From the NCBI RefSeq assembly GCF_003144245.1, contig NW_020289989.1:186001-250000 (forward strand): DNA of 64,000 nucleotides. Direction: 5' to 3'. This document shows, piece after piece, positions 10,675-20,701 of the stretch. This DNA comes from Jaminaea rosea. Lineage: Eukaryota; Basidiomycota; Exobasidiomycetes; Microstromatales. Position numbers and translations under genes: made by a program. Within the stretch, counting starts at the first letter, position 1. Each line of letters opens with the position of its first letter. The notes below the pieces were generated by a model. It searched no databases. It had not been told where the DNA came from and was given only the letters and a program-made list of their open reading frames with translations.

Positions 10675-12786
10675 ATGACCATGATCGTCACGAGCTCCCC
10701 ATCACAAGAGCCCGCCAGACCCAAGCTGTCGGACAGCGCAGCGAGCAATGCCACCACGGCGGACCCGGCGTCCACGCCAACGACCAGCCCAAACAAGCCG
10801 TACCAGTCGCACCTCGGCCCCTTCGTCCCCCTCACGACCTCGACCACCTCCAGCCCTTCAGACTCGTCCACCTTATCTCTGGAGCAACGCTTTCCCTTCC
10901 TCCTCGAGCAGACCGGTCGCCGTCGCTCCCGTCAGCTCCTCTCTCCCTCTCAAACCAACGTCCTCCTCAACATCCTTCGTCAAACCCGATTCCCCTCGAC
11001 TGCAGTACGCGAGGCAGCGGCCAAAGAGCTAGGCATAAGCCCGAGGAAGGTTCAAGTCTTCTTCCAGAACAAGAGGCAAGGGTTGAAGAAGCGACGAAGA
11101 CTCGAAGCTGCTTTGGGGTTAGGGGAATTGGCGAGAGGTGGTATTTCGATGGATGAAGGGCCTGAGAGGACAGAGGTGGGCGGGCAGCCTCAGAAGAGAC
11201 AAAGAGCGATGACTCTCGCAAGCACCTCGGTGTCGCCTGCAGACTCGCCGGAGAAAAGGGCAGCTCAGCCCCTCCCTGCCATGATGAGGAGCAACGCTAC
11301 TCACGACGCCAACTGGCTGTTCGACCGCCAAGCTCGTCAGTCTGCAGATGAGATGATCGAAGAAGGAGACGAGAGTATGGATCTTGACGAAGATGAAGAG
11401 GAGGGCACATCGACGGACAAAGAGTCATCGGGCAGTAAGGACGATGCCGAAGCCGAGATAGAGGAGCCGCCTACACCTCGAGCTGTCACCCGACCCGCCG
11501 GTACTGCTTGGCCCTCGCACCAGCGAAGGAGCAGCGATCTGCGACCCTCTTCGCGACATGGCCGAATGCTCAGTCAGAGCGATGCTCAAGGCGTTCCTTT
11601 TTCGCTCAGAGCACCACCGGTCAACATTTCCCCTCGACGCCGTGCAACGCTCACGACGCCGACAACTCTGCAACCTCTGCCACCGGCTACGGCACTACCA
11701 CCCTTCGCAGCCCCTATTCACCCCTCTCACGTTGCCTCTGGCACATCGTGCCTCGGCCTCTCGCAGATGGGTTCGCAACTAGCTGGAACACCCAGTGTTC
11801 CGTTCACTTCCTCTACACAGAGTCAGCACAGTAACTCCTATCTCTCTGGAGTGGTGACTCAGCGTGGCCATCTGCGAAGCTTCTCGCTAGCCTCAGCGCC
11901 TTTGCAACCTGCTTTACCGTATACTCAGAGCTATGAGCTGGCCACCATGATGCCTCCTCGCGGTCCGCTTCACCCAGATGTACCTGCTTCATCCTTTGCT
12001 GCGGGGGCGACGCAGCGGCAGCGAGCTCGTGCTCAAACTATCCACGGCCGTACGATCCCGTCTCAGATGACGGCAGGGTTGGCACCGCCCTTCATCGACT
12101 GGAGAAACGGCGATCAGTCCATTAATGCGAGCACACTCGACGCTTACAGTGGCTCGAGCAGTGTGGTCGACCCAACGGGGTCTTGGAGCCCCACTTCAAT
12201 ATTCGATCGCACCACGGTGGCCACAAATGATGAAGCGCAGCGGCAGCAGAAGCGCATGCTTGGCCCTTCGCCCCAATGCAGGACATTTACAATGCTGCCG
12301 CAGCAGTGGACGCTCCCTACACCGACGACAACAAAGTCCACGTACGAGCGTGCCAAGGGGCCGTCGATGTCATCTGGGCGAAGGCTTGCACCTACGCTTG
12401 ATTTGAGCCTAGATGTGCCGCTCACTGTCGATCAGTGCTATGTGGTTGGCGCGAGGAGGAGGAGAATCATGGTCGGTCCAACGGACGAGGGTAATCTCAC
12501 GCTGCCTCCTATCAGTGCTCCTCTTCTCAAACAAGACGAAGCTCGCACAGAGAAGGATGCTCACGAGAAGCCAACCCGTCCCAATCTGAACAGGACACAG
12601 ACGACACCTACGCCCCTTCCAAGCGTATCAGAGTTGACCCGCACTCTGGGACTCGCTTGGTCGGTGCGTTCCAATGGACGCAGTGAGGATGACAGCGCTG
12701 GCGCTGTCGACGGGATGGAAGCAAAGGGAGACTCGACGGGCCCAGCTGTGCGAAGTGAAAGCCTGCGCGAACCTGTATCGGCTTGA
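10675..12786 (+). CDS. Homeodomain transcription factor, Yox1/Yhp1/Phx1-like
   Basis: A single exon of 703 residues starting at ATG 10675 (MTMIVTSSPS), 41 bp into clean leader. The homeodomain spans about residues 81-141: an Arg-rich N-terminal arm (GRRRSRQLLSPSQTN), three helices, and recognition helix VQVFFQNKRQGLKKRRR. The NKRQ ending resembles fungal Yox1/Yhp1 repressors and Phx1. Asn132 and Arg134 (homeodomain positions 51 and 53) are present, but the near-invariant Trp48 is Phe129. The rest is disordered, with an acidic block near residue 230 and Ser/Thr/Pro-rich stretches. In yeasts such proteins repress cell-cycle genes or act in stationary phase. The target here is unknown. Confidence 0.8.
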   Translation: MTMIVTSSPSQEPARPKLSDSAASNATTADPASTPTTSPNKPYQSHLGPFVPLTTSTTSSPSDSSTLSLEQRFPFLLEQTGRRRSRQLLSPSQTNVLLNILRQTRFPSTAVREAAAKELGISPRKVQVFFQNKRQGLKKRRRLEAALGLGELARGGISMDEGPERTEVGGQPQKRQRAMTLASTSVSPADSPEKRAAQPLPAMMRSNATHDANWLFDRQARQSADEMIEEGDESMDLDEDEEEGTSTDKESSGSKDDAEAEIEEPPTPRAVTRPAGTAWPSHQRRSSDLRPSSRHGRMLSQSDAQGVPFSLRAPPVNISPRRRATLTTPTTLQPLPPATALPPFAAPIHPSHVASGTSCLGLSQMGSQLAGTPSVPFTSSTQSQHSNSYLSGVVTQRGHLRSFSLASAPLQPALPYTQSYELATMMPPRGPLHPDVPASSFAAGATQRQRARAQTIHGRTIPSQMTAGLAPPFIDWRNGDQSINASTLDAYSGSSSVVDPTGSWSPTSIFDRTTVATNDEAQRQQKRMLGPSPQCRTFTMLPQQWTLPTPTTTKSTYERAKGPSMSSGRRLAPTLDLSLDVPLTVDQCYVVGARRRRIMVGPTDEGNLTLPPISAPLLKQDEARTEKDAHEKPTRPNLNRTQTTPTPLPSVSELTRTLGLAWSVRSNGRSEDDSAGAVDGMEAKGDSTGPAVRSESLREPVSA

Positions 12787-13098
12787 GACTGTAAATCACT
12801 GTCACCGACTTCCCTGTGACGATTGGCCGGCTGTAACATAATATCATGATTCCCCTCCCTCGGGGTTTGTCTGTCTCGAGCTGCACAGGGGCTGCCATCG
12901 TCCAGCTGCCAGCCTACTCGGCTGCTCCTTCTGTTGGCTGAGTGATTGGCGGCGGCAGCAGACAAGGTGCGCTGCTCCCATCGTGCGGTGGCTCAGCAAG
13001 TCCTGCACTGCAAGACCCATTGACAGCTTGAGAGTCATCAGTAGGCCAGTCTGCGACGGAAGAGAGCCATCGATTTTCTCTACGTCGTGACCTTTACA
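12787..13098. other. Short convergent intergenic region
   Basis: 312 bp between the stop codons of the homeodomain gene and CGR1. No feature was recognised beyond the shared 3' flanks. Confidence 0.6.
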
Positions 13099-13599
13099 TT
13101 AATGTGCCACCTTCTTGTTGGCGATTCCCATCTTCTTCTTTTTCCTCTCGAGACGTTTGGCGCTCATCTGCGGGCGATCGAGATTCGCTCAAGTCAGCTG
13201 CTCTTTCAACACATCTCATCGCAAGACTCACCTTCTCAGCCATCCGTCCCAATCGCTCCTTCTCCTGCTTCTTCCTTCTCCTCTCTTTGATCGCCTCAAC
13301 CTTCTTGGTCTTCTCAGCCTCAACCTCTGCCTTCATCTCGCGCTCTTTCGTCTTCATTGCAGCCAGCCTCTGCCGCTCTTGGAGCTTGCGAGCCCATGGA
13401 GTTGTCTTGGGTTTTGAGGAGGGATTGGCGGAGGCCGGGCGAGTGGGAGCGGTGGAGCTAGTTGAGGGGGTCGAAGAGGAGGAACCGACCTCGGCGTTGA
13501 GAGTCACTTGTGATGTGGATGCGCTGTGGAAGTTTTGCGGTGTCAGCGAAGGGATTCATCCTGCTCGACAACGACAGCCACGGCTTCTCACCTCGCCAT
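13099..13599 (-). CDS. CGR1: rRNA-processing protein Cgr1
   Basis: Exons 13599-13592, 13523-13232 and 13167-13099 encode 122 residues. The core PWARKLQERQRLAAMKTKER, a long charged Lys/Glu/Arg helix and the tail MSAKRLERKKKKMG match the Cgr1 family, small basic coiled-coil nucleolar proteins needed for 60S subunit processing and biogenesis. Exon 1 is only ATGGCGAG. Both introns have GTGAG donors and the first has a CTGAC branch site before TTCCACAG. The last intron sits just before the conserved SAKR(L/M)ER tail; reading through it would give an unrelated tail, so splicing is strongly supported. The gene is divergent from the BMT5-like gene at 175 bp. Confidence 0.9.
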
Positions 13600-13774
13600 G
13601 TTGAAATCCACGATGTGGTAGCGAGAGAAGGAAATGCAGCTCGATGCGCCTCGACTTGGTCCGAATCCGCCTCTCCAAATTTCCCCCAGACCCGCTCCGC
13701 CTGCATCGACCTCCCTTTCCGTGTCCGCCTGAGCATTGAATTTCCTCCCTCTCCACTCACTTGCAACTTCAAGC
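13600..13774. promoter_or_regulatory. Shared divergent promoter of CGR1 and the BMT5-like gene
   Basis: Only 175 bp separate the two ATGs, and both genes belong to 60S/25S ribosome biogenesis, so co-regulation from one short promoter is likely (inference). Pyrimidine-rich tracts flank the BMT5-like start. No recognised transcription-factor site was identified by eye. Confidence 0.5.
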
Positions 13775-15085
13775 ATGGCACCACCACCCAAGAAGCGCAA
13801 GGCAAATCTAGCCAACGCTCTCGCGTCGCATAATCAGCGTAAAGCGGAGAAGGCTCATCAAGTCAAGGTGGACGAAGCTGTCAAGAGGAAGAAGATCAGC
13901 GCTGCAGGTGGAGGGGCCAAGAAGGTCAAGGCGAATGACGGCAATGTCAGAGGCAAAGGCAAGGAGGAAGGTAGCAGGCAAGCTATCCAGCGTCTACTCG
14001 CTGAGGATCAGGACTCCAATAGCGCAATGGGAGCTACAAGCCCGGCCTCAGGCTCCATTGCCTCCTCCTCACGGTCCAATCATCCCTTTCACCCCCTGGA
14101 CACGATTCTCCTCCTCGGCGAAGGAGACTTTAGCTTCACTCTTTCCCTCGCTACCCACCCGATCCATCCTCACTCCCCCTCGCGCATCGTAGCCACATCT
14201 TTCGAGCCCTCACTCTCTTCACTAAAAGCAAAATACCCGCAGACCGCCCCTCGTAACGTCGAAAAGCTCGAATCTCTCGGCGTCACCCTGCGCTTCGGAG
14301 TCGACGCTGCTGCACCGTTGCGTGATGTGTTGATCAAGAAATGGTGCGACCCTTCAGGCCCAACAAAGGGATTCACGAAAGTGTGGTGGGGCTTCCCGCA
14401 TGCCGGAGGTGGGGAGAAGGACGAAGCACGCAATGTTGCTGCGAATCAGTTGATGCTCTGCCGCGCATTTGTGGGACTGCGTGGGGTGATGAGAAGAGGA
14501 GGGAAGCGGCCACGGTACGCAAGGAAGGGTGTGAAGGGAAAGGGAAAGGGACCGAAGCAGCCGCAGGGAGATGAAGAGGAGGATGCGGAGGACGCCGACT
14601 TCCCACTCTCGGACGAGGACGAGGATGAGCCCACCGCCTTCTCGGGCACCAGCACCAGCGCCTACCCACCACGCCCCCTCCCTCCTTCGCACCTTGCCTC
14701 CTCCCTTCTCATCACGCTCCGCCCCGTCAAGCCTTACACCCTCTGGAGTCTCCCTCAACTAGGCTCGCATCGCCTTGCCGACCTCTATCCCTTGGTATTG
14801 CACAACGCTCCAGCCCTGCCCCGCGGCGCACCGAGAAATCCCACCATAGTGGAGATCAAGGATGCCGAGCGAAACGGTGGCAACTGGGAAGTCTGGCGCA
14901 GTGTCGAGTTTAGGCCAGGGGACTGGGAGGGGTACAGGCATGTCACTACCAGCGGAGGGAGGGAGGCGCACGATAAGGGTGGGGGAGGGAGAGGAAGTGG
15001 ACTGTTGGATGGTGACGAGGAGACGGGCAAGGGGAGCGCGGAGTGTAGGACGTGGGAGTTCGGGCTGAGCGGGACGGCACAGTGA
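13775..15085 (+). CDS. BMT5: 25S rRNA (uridine-N3)-methyltransferase, BMT5-like
   Basis: A single exon of 436 residues from ATG 13775 (MAPPPKKRKANLANAL). The N-terminus is basic and nucleolar-type. Residues about 110-250 form the Rossmann-like methyltransferase domain of the DUF2431/Bmt5 family: glycine-rich SAM loop (ILLLGEGDFSFTLSLA), then FEPSLSSLKAKYP, LESLGVTLRFGVDAA and KVWWGFPHAGGGEKDEARNV. An acidic insertion (DEEEDAEDAD) precedes the C-terminal LRPVKPYTLWSLPQLG segment. Yeast Bmt5 methylates U2634 of 25S rRNA. The upstream in-frame Met (13736) lies in the promoter shared with CGR1, so the later start was chosen. Confidence 0.85.
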   Translation: MAPPPKKRKANLANALASHNQRKAEKAHQVKVDEAVKRKKISAAGGGAKKVKANDGNVRGKGKEEGSRQAIQRLLAEDQDSNSAMGATSPASGSIASSSRSNHPFHPLDTILLLGEGDFSFTLSLATHPIHPHSPSRIVATSFEPSLSSLKAKYPQTAPRNVEKLESLGVTLRFGVDAAAPLRDVLIKKWCDPSGPTKGFTKVWWGFPHAGGGEKDEARNVAANQLMLCRAFVGLRGVMRRGGKRPRYARKGVKGKGKGPKQPQGDEEEDAEDADFPLSDEDEDEPTAFSGTSTSAYPPRPLPPSHLASSLLITLRPVKPYTLWSLPQLGSHRLADLYPLVLHNAPALPRGAPRNPTIVEIKDAERNGGNWEVWRSVEFRPGDWEGYRHVTTSGGREAHDKGGGGRGSGLLDGDEETGKGSAECRTWEFGLSGTAQ

Positions 15086-15162
15086 CTTCTGAGCACGAAT
15101 GAAGGGTATCTGTATTTCGTAGCGTTCCAATCTGCTGCTCTTTGCGACGTCGTGACACCGCA

Positions 15163-17160
15163 TCATGTTCGTCCACTTGAACTTCCACCGGTACCACTCG
15201 CACCAGGCATGGCGCTCTTCAGCAGCCGTTTTCCGCCAGCGCGCCACCCTGCTGTCTTGGCTGTCGATCCACTACCGGCGTCAGCCGCCGCATCGACGGA
15301 AGGCCCAGAAACGTCGCGCTGCGGCTTCTTACGCTTGAAGCCCAGCAAGGAAGATTGCTTCGCCCCCAGCGCGCTGCTCGTTCGCCACCCCTTCCTGCGC
15401 TGCGGAACAGCTTCTGCCTCCTCATCCGGATGACTCCCACCCGCAGTGGGCTCCTCGACCTGACCACCATCTCCGTCCTCATTACCACCTCGAATCACCC
15501 CGAGGAGACTCAAAGTCCGGCTGCCACTCCTGGCCAGCCCACTACTGCTTCGACGACCCTCCTGCTGCGCAGCTCGACTATCGCTGGCCATGGCCAGCCG
15601 CATGCGCGAGGCATCACGAGAGGTGGAGGTGGGGAAAGATGGAATGTCGAGGATTTCGTTGGGATCATCTTCGTCGTCGTCCCGTTCTTCGTCCTCTCGA
15701 GAATCATCGCCTTCCTGCATGGGGAAAGGAGCGCGTGGACCGGCCTCAAGATCGACGTCGTTGCCGCCGGAGGTGGCGAGGGCGTAATCACGTTGGATGG
15801 GAGAGTGGGGTCCCATGCCCTTTGATCCCGAGGGGGAGGCGGATAGACCCACCGCAGCGGCAGCCATAGCCTTATCGTTCCTCGGGGATCGGCCGCCAGA
15901 TCGCGCCGAGGTTGTGCTTGTTGTGCGCGCCCGACTGCTACTACTTCTATGCGTACCCTGCCCTCCCTGAGTAGAAAAGGCACTCTGAGGCAGGAGCGAG
16001 GATAGGGGACGACTTTGCTCCAATGCCCCGTACGACGAAGACGGTCCCGTAGAGGTAGAAGGAGAAATGACCGCTTCCGGTAGAAGGGACATCCTGCTAC
16101 CTTCTGCACTCGTACCCGAACTCCCTTGCCCTTCTCCGTCCCTCTCCCCTGATGAACCGACGTAGCTTTGTCTCCTCTTTTTGCGCGGCTCCTCCTGCCC
16201 CGCAGGCATGTCGTCATCCTCTTCATCATCCAAATACACGGCCCAACTGCCCTCGTCTCCCTCGCGACCGGCTCGTGCTGCCTCACTCCTCATTCCACGC
16301 TTCCATCTTCTCACTTGTCCCATCCTACCCACTCCACCCGCAGCGCTCGGCGGTACCCTGATTCCCACAACGAGGACGTAGAGCACGTACTCAAGCACCG
16401 TGAAGCCGAGGCCAAGAGACGTAAGGAGCGTCAAGCTCGGCTTTGGCAGCTTCTCCGGCCATGTCACGTCTTGCGAGGTCTCCCGGGCGAGCAGCACGCC
16501 AGACTGGAAGAGGAGGTTGAAGACGCTCACCCCTACCAAAGCGGAGGCGGCGCATACCCCTGCGACTATAAGACCCAATTGGTCGGTCCGATTTCCTATG
16601 GCTATGATGCTCAGCGTTGCATTGCGCAGCAGGCTGGCGGCGAGAAGAGTCGAAGTGAGAGTAAGCGTTCGCGTGCGACCCAGACTGGGCGCCTCATCGT
16701 CGCTGTGTTTCTTGGCGGAGAGGAGCGATGGACCCGGATTGAGGAGGAGGAAGACGCCCACAATGCCTTCGAGCGCCACGTCGATGATGGAGAGGAGGGG
16801 CAGGAAGTACCAGAATCGCGGTCTTGCGCGTGAGACGCGCGGTGTCGTTGCAATCAGGACGCTGTGTCGTGCACTAGGGGACTCGTCTCCTATCAAGGCT
16901 GTATGCCGTCGCGATGCGAGCAGAGGGGAGCCTTGATTACTTGCGGCAACTACAGCCTCAGCGCTGGCTGTATTGGTTCCATCGTCGGACGAGGGGACAC
17001 GAAGACCTCGAGCTCCTCTTGCGCTGTTGCTGGCTGAAGAGATGACGACGTAGGGCGATTGTGGTGCCAGCGGAGCAGCAGCTGTGAGGGTAGGGCTGAC
17101 AGGAACAGGAGGCTGAGCGTCGTGCTCGCAAGGAGCAGAGGACGAAGACGCGGACGTCAT
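15163..17160 (-). CDS. Uncharacterised membrane protein, about four TM helices and long disordered tail
   Basis: A single exon of 665 residues with ATG at 17160. A Ser/Ala-rich N-terminal 115 residues is followed by hydrophobic helices at about 117-142 (WYFLPLLSIIDVALEGIVGV), 168-188, 194-224 and 243-267. A long hydrophilic C-terminal tail follows, with acidic and Ser-rich patches and a final SLLGFKRKK-type basic segment. No catalytic motif was recognised. It is convergent with the BMT5-like gene (77 bp apart) and lies 217 bp upstream of the transporter's 3' end. A single-exon, basidiomycete-restricted membrane protein is the best description. Confidence 0.65.
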   Translation of the reverse strand: MTSASSSSAPCEHDAQPPVPVSPTLTAAAPLAPQSPYVVISSASNSARGARGLRVPSSDDGTNTASAEAVVAASNQGSPLLASRRHTALIGDESPSARHSVLIATTPRVSRARPRFWYFLPLLSIIDVALEGIVGVFLLLNPGPSLLSAKKHSDDEAPSLGRTRTLTLTSTLLAASLLRNATLSIIAIGNRTDQLGLIVAGVCAASALVGVSVFNLLFQSGVLLARETSQDVTWPEKLPKPSLTLLTSLGLGFTVLEYVLYVLVVGIRVPPSAAGGVGRMGQVRRWKRGMRSEAARAGREGDEGSWAVYLDDEEDDDMPAGQEEPRKKRRQSYVGSSGERDGEGQGSSGTSAEGSRMSLLPEAVISPSTSTGPSSSYGALEQSRPLSSLLPQSAFSTQGGQGTHRSSSSRARTTSTTSARSGGRSPRNDKAMAAAAVGLSASPSGSKGMGPHSPIQRDYALATSGGNDVDLEAGPRAPFPMQEGDDSREDEERDDDEDDPNEILDIPSFPTSTSRDASRMRLAMASDSRAAQQEGRRSSSGLARSGSRTLSLLGVIRGGNEDGDGGQVEEPTAGGSHPDEEAEAVPQRRKGWRTSSALGAKQSSLLGFKRKKPQRDVSGPSVDAAADAGSGSTAKTAGWRAGGKRLLKSAMPGASGTGGSSSGRT

Positions 17161-17377
17161 GATGGCGGCGGTGATGGCGAGGATGGAGCAGCACTAGCTC
17201 GCAGCCGCGAACAGCTCATTGACGATTGATCAAGACCCGTTGAGGTAAGGTAAGATAGATGACAAAGGTGAGAAAGAAGACGCGGACAGACACGAGACGA
17301 GGGGAAACAGGGGGGTCTGAGCGAGCACGGTCCAAGTGTTGGCCCGCGCCACGTGGTCTGCGTCTCTGGCTTCCTCC

Positions 17378-19419
17378 TCACACCACGTATCTAAAGTAGG
17401 GCGAGTCCTCTCCCCTTCTACCCTCGTCAATGTACCGCCTCAACGCCTCTTCTTTCTCCTCTGGCACGCTCATGTCCAGGTGACGCTTCGCTGCCAATCG
17501 CTCTCTCTGTGCCTCGCCTGAAGCCCCTACCGCAAGCGACGCCTTCTCTTCGTCTATACCAGTCCCTGCCGCCTGACCACCGGCAGAAACAGAAGGAGAG
17601 AGTTTGTTTCCGCCCGAGCGAAGGGACTGAGCCTCGAGTTGGGCGGCAGCTTTGTCTCTCTTGCGGTTGGCGAGTGTGAGGAAGGTGATGGTCGTCAAGG
17701 CGATGAGGAGCCCTCCAAGAGACACGCCAGCTGACGTCCACATCCCGCGACGGTAGTAAGGAGCGTCCGCAGCGGGGAACAGCGCGAGGTTCCCTACAAG
17801 CGGTGCTGTCTGTGAGAGGGTTCCAAGCACAGTCAGACCGACTGGGCAGAGGGAGGGAAGGGAAAGAGGGTGAGACGATGTTTCGAGGTCGGTCCACGAG
17901 ACCATCGCGTACTTACATCCTCGAGCGCGCTCTGACGAGACGTTGGTGATGAGGTAGACGTAGGAGAAGGAGACCTGAGGGAAAAGGCCGAGGGCGACAA
18001 GAAAGACGGCTGCGAGAGGCGTCACAGGAGATTGTCAGATCCAGTCCTGCGCGAGTGCGTGAGGCCTCCGCGTATACTCACCCCCATAGCGCACATTGTG
18101 CGATTCGCTCAATGCAAGCATGATGTACCCTGCAGCTCCTACAGCAAAATGCACAATGTTGAACGTGGCACGATGCTGTAGCCTGTCCGAGACGTAGATG
18201 GCAATGAGGGTGTACACCCACGCGACGAGATAAGGCGGTGCGGTGTAGCCTTGAGCCTTGATGGCCGTGAAGCCGCTGTCCTTCAAAATGGTGGGCAAGA
18301 AAATGGGGATGGACCCATAGCCCACGTTGACCGTCCAGAGCTGCAGCGATGCAAGCCAGGCGACGGGACTGAGCAGACCGGCCTTGATCGAGTCCTTGTC
18401 GAACTTCTTGCGCGCTGCGGCCACCATGGTGCCGAGGCTCGCCTTCATCCCGCTGCTCTGGCCACGTTCATGGGCTGCTGCCCCTGCTACCTCTCCAGCC
18501 GCTACAGTTGCTCCACCCTCCTCGCCGTGTTCTGACTTGGGCTTGAAGAGGCGAGCATCCGCGATCAACTTCTCGCGCTCATTAAGGAAGCGGCACTTGC
18601 GCGGGTTGTCGGGCAGGAAGAAGAAGATGAAGATGGCGACCAGGATGGAAGGAGCTCCCTCGACTACGAACAGGAGGCGCCAACCAGCAACAGCCGCGTG
18701 AGCTCGTACCAGTCCGTAGGCTATGGCGCCAGCAATGGCAGACGCAAAAGCGGAGGAGGTGACGAACCAGGCGAAGCGGTAGCCAATTTCACGTCGAGGG
18801 TAGAAGAAGCCCAGGTAGAGGGCGACGCCCGTACCGAAACCTGCCTCGGCCATTCCCACGAACCAGCGAGTAGCCATGAGGCCTGAGAAGCCCTGCGCTG
18901 TGCCTTGTAGAGCCGATGCTAAGCCCCAGACTGCGGCGCATGATGCGACCCAGATGTGAGCGGGGACGACCAGCTGCGCGAGCACGGCGGGCAAGAAATG
19001 GCGATGATCAGCGCAAGAAATCACAGGACGAAGTAGGCTCATCGACTCACATAGAAGAGCAGCAGCCATTGGAACAAGATGTACGAGATGATAAAGATCG
19101 TCGTGATCAGTCGATACTGAATATCGCTGATGCCCAGATCCACATTCATCCCCGCCGTCTTTGCATTGCCGATATTGGAGCGATCAATGTAAGCTGCTCC
19201 GTAGATGATAAACAGCATAGGCAGGATATTCCAGTCCAGCTTGCGACGTACACGGGACTCTTCATCGTCCGTCCACCATTTCAAGGAGGAGATGGTGAGA
19301 TGGTCCCCTGCGGGCGCCGCTGGCGGGATAGAATGGCTGGGAGGAGTTGAAGGATCGCCATTGTTGGTCGTAGTGGCTGTGCCGACCTCGTTGGTCTTTT
19401 CGTCGCCGGGAAATGACAT
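17378..19419 (-). CDS. MFS transporter, Dal5/allantoate-permease (anion:cation symporter) family
   Basis: Exons 19419-19051, 18973-18082, 18009-17917 and 17841-17378 give 605 residues with consistent phases. Family features: LKWWTDDEESRVRRKLDWNI before TM1, AAYIDRSNIGNAKTAGM after it, RWFVGMAEAGFGTG in TM4-TM5, RLLFVVEGAPSILVAI, and the central loop ending FLPDNPRKCRFLNERE. About 12 TM helices are expected at the plasma membrane. Family members take up small organic anions such as allantoate, nicotinate, pantothenate or related acids; the substrate cannot be read from sequence. The central cytosolic loop is long and Ala/Gly-rich. It is divergent from an alpha/beta hydrolase, a possible uptake-and-hydrolysis pair. 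Confidence 0.85.
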
Positions 19420-20701
19420 GCCTGCAGTGCCGTGGATGAGTGGAAGTGGATGGGGAGTAGGTAGGCGGGGTTTCGTGAGGGTAGTCGCTGGGTATCGCGT
19501 CAAGACTTGCGGCGTTGCTGCGTCGTCGCCTTGTCACTCAATTCCGGACGCCAAGCTCCTAGCGGCGTCAACGAGGCACAAGAGTTCGTGCTTGCGACTG
19601 AATGGAATTGGTGGTGAAGAAGCAAAGAGGAACGGGCGAACCTCGTCGATGACTTGCTGAAGCTTCAGGCTCGCGTCCCTGACTCAGGCACTGAATGCCC
19701 ACCTCTCTCCCATTTTGTCTCGCTCTCCACCGAGCCTTGACTCTTTCGCTCGCTCCATTTCGCAGCTTCGTCTCAGCCGCCGACTCCTTGCCTTGCTTGC
19801 CGCCGCTTCATGCAGAGATGCCGCCCCCGCACAACGCCGTGCCGCTGCCCGCCCCAGACGAAGATTCAGACTCAACTCAAGGAGATGAGCGCAAAGTCAA
19901 CCAGCCGCGGATACAACGGCGCGCGGTTTGGCACTTCTCCCACTTCTCAGACGCCGGGACACGCATCAGTGGGATGGTCGTCGGGGAGGTGGTAAACGAG
20001 CGTGGAGTTGCCTGCGGTTGAGAACATCCGATCAAGGATTTGCTCACGGCTCGCTGGCGGGATAGCGAGCCTAGCGAGATCGCAAGGCTCTGCACGGATC
20101 TCGCCGTGGTACAAAATCGGCCGTACAAGGGGCAGCCTTCGCCTCAGTCACATCTGACCGCGACGATATCATGAGGGTTCATGGATCCGTGCTGTCCACG
20201 CAACTAACCCTGCCTTGTCTCAGGGCGGCCGCGTCTGTCGCGCCACAGGGGTCGATCACGAATCAATCAGACACGGCCCGAGGGAGCGCAAATGATACTC
20301 GCTACGCGAGGAGCGCTGTTGCGGTGTCGATGAGACGATCCGCCATGGGAGAGAGTGGCCCGATTGCCAGGTCGGCGACGCCATCCAGGCTTTGCACTCA
20401 AATCACTGCGGCTGCTCTGTCCCATATTGATGACACTCCCACGCCTCAAGCTCGCCCCGAGACCCGCTTGGACCCATTGCAGCATACGAAGAGGAGACAG
20501 CGCTCTTTCTCACGGTAGCGAATTGAGGGAGGAGGAGGCCCCAGCGGTGAAAGGGTCATCAAGGTCCGCTTGAGCCCACTCCCCCATAACCCTTAGACAC
20601 CGTGCCCCTTGAATGCCACGTCACGATCCTCCGCTGCTTGCCTTGCCGCTGCCTCTGCCTCTTCAACACCAACATCTCGCAGCCCCACCCAACATCCAGC
20701 C
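19420..20701. other. Long intergenic region between transporter and hydrolase
   Basis: About 1.3 kb between divergent start codons. Small ORFs exist (for example a 37-codon ORF from an ATG at 19885), but none shows a recognisable domain or convincing splice continuity. The length suits a regulated promoter. No repeats were seen. Confidence 0.5.

Noticed and set aside
19885-19998. 37-codon ORF (MSAKSTSRGYNG) upstream of the hydrolase
   Set aside because: Too short, no recognised family and no supporting splice continuation; left as intergenic.
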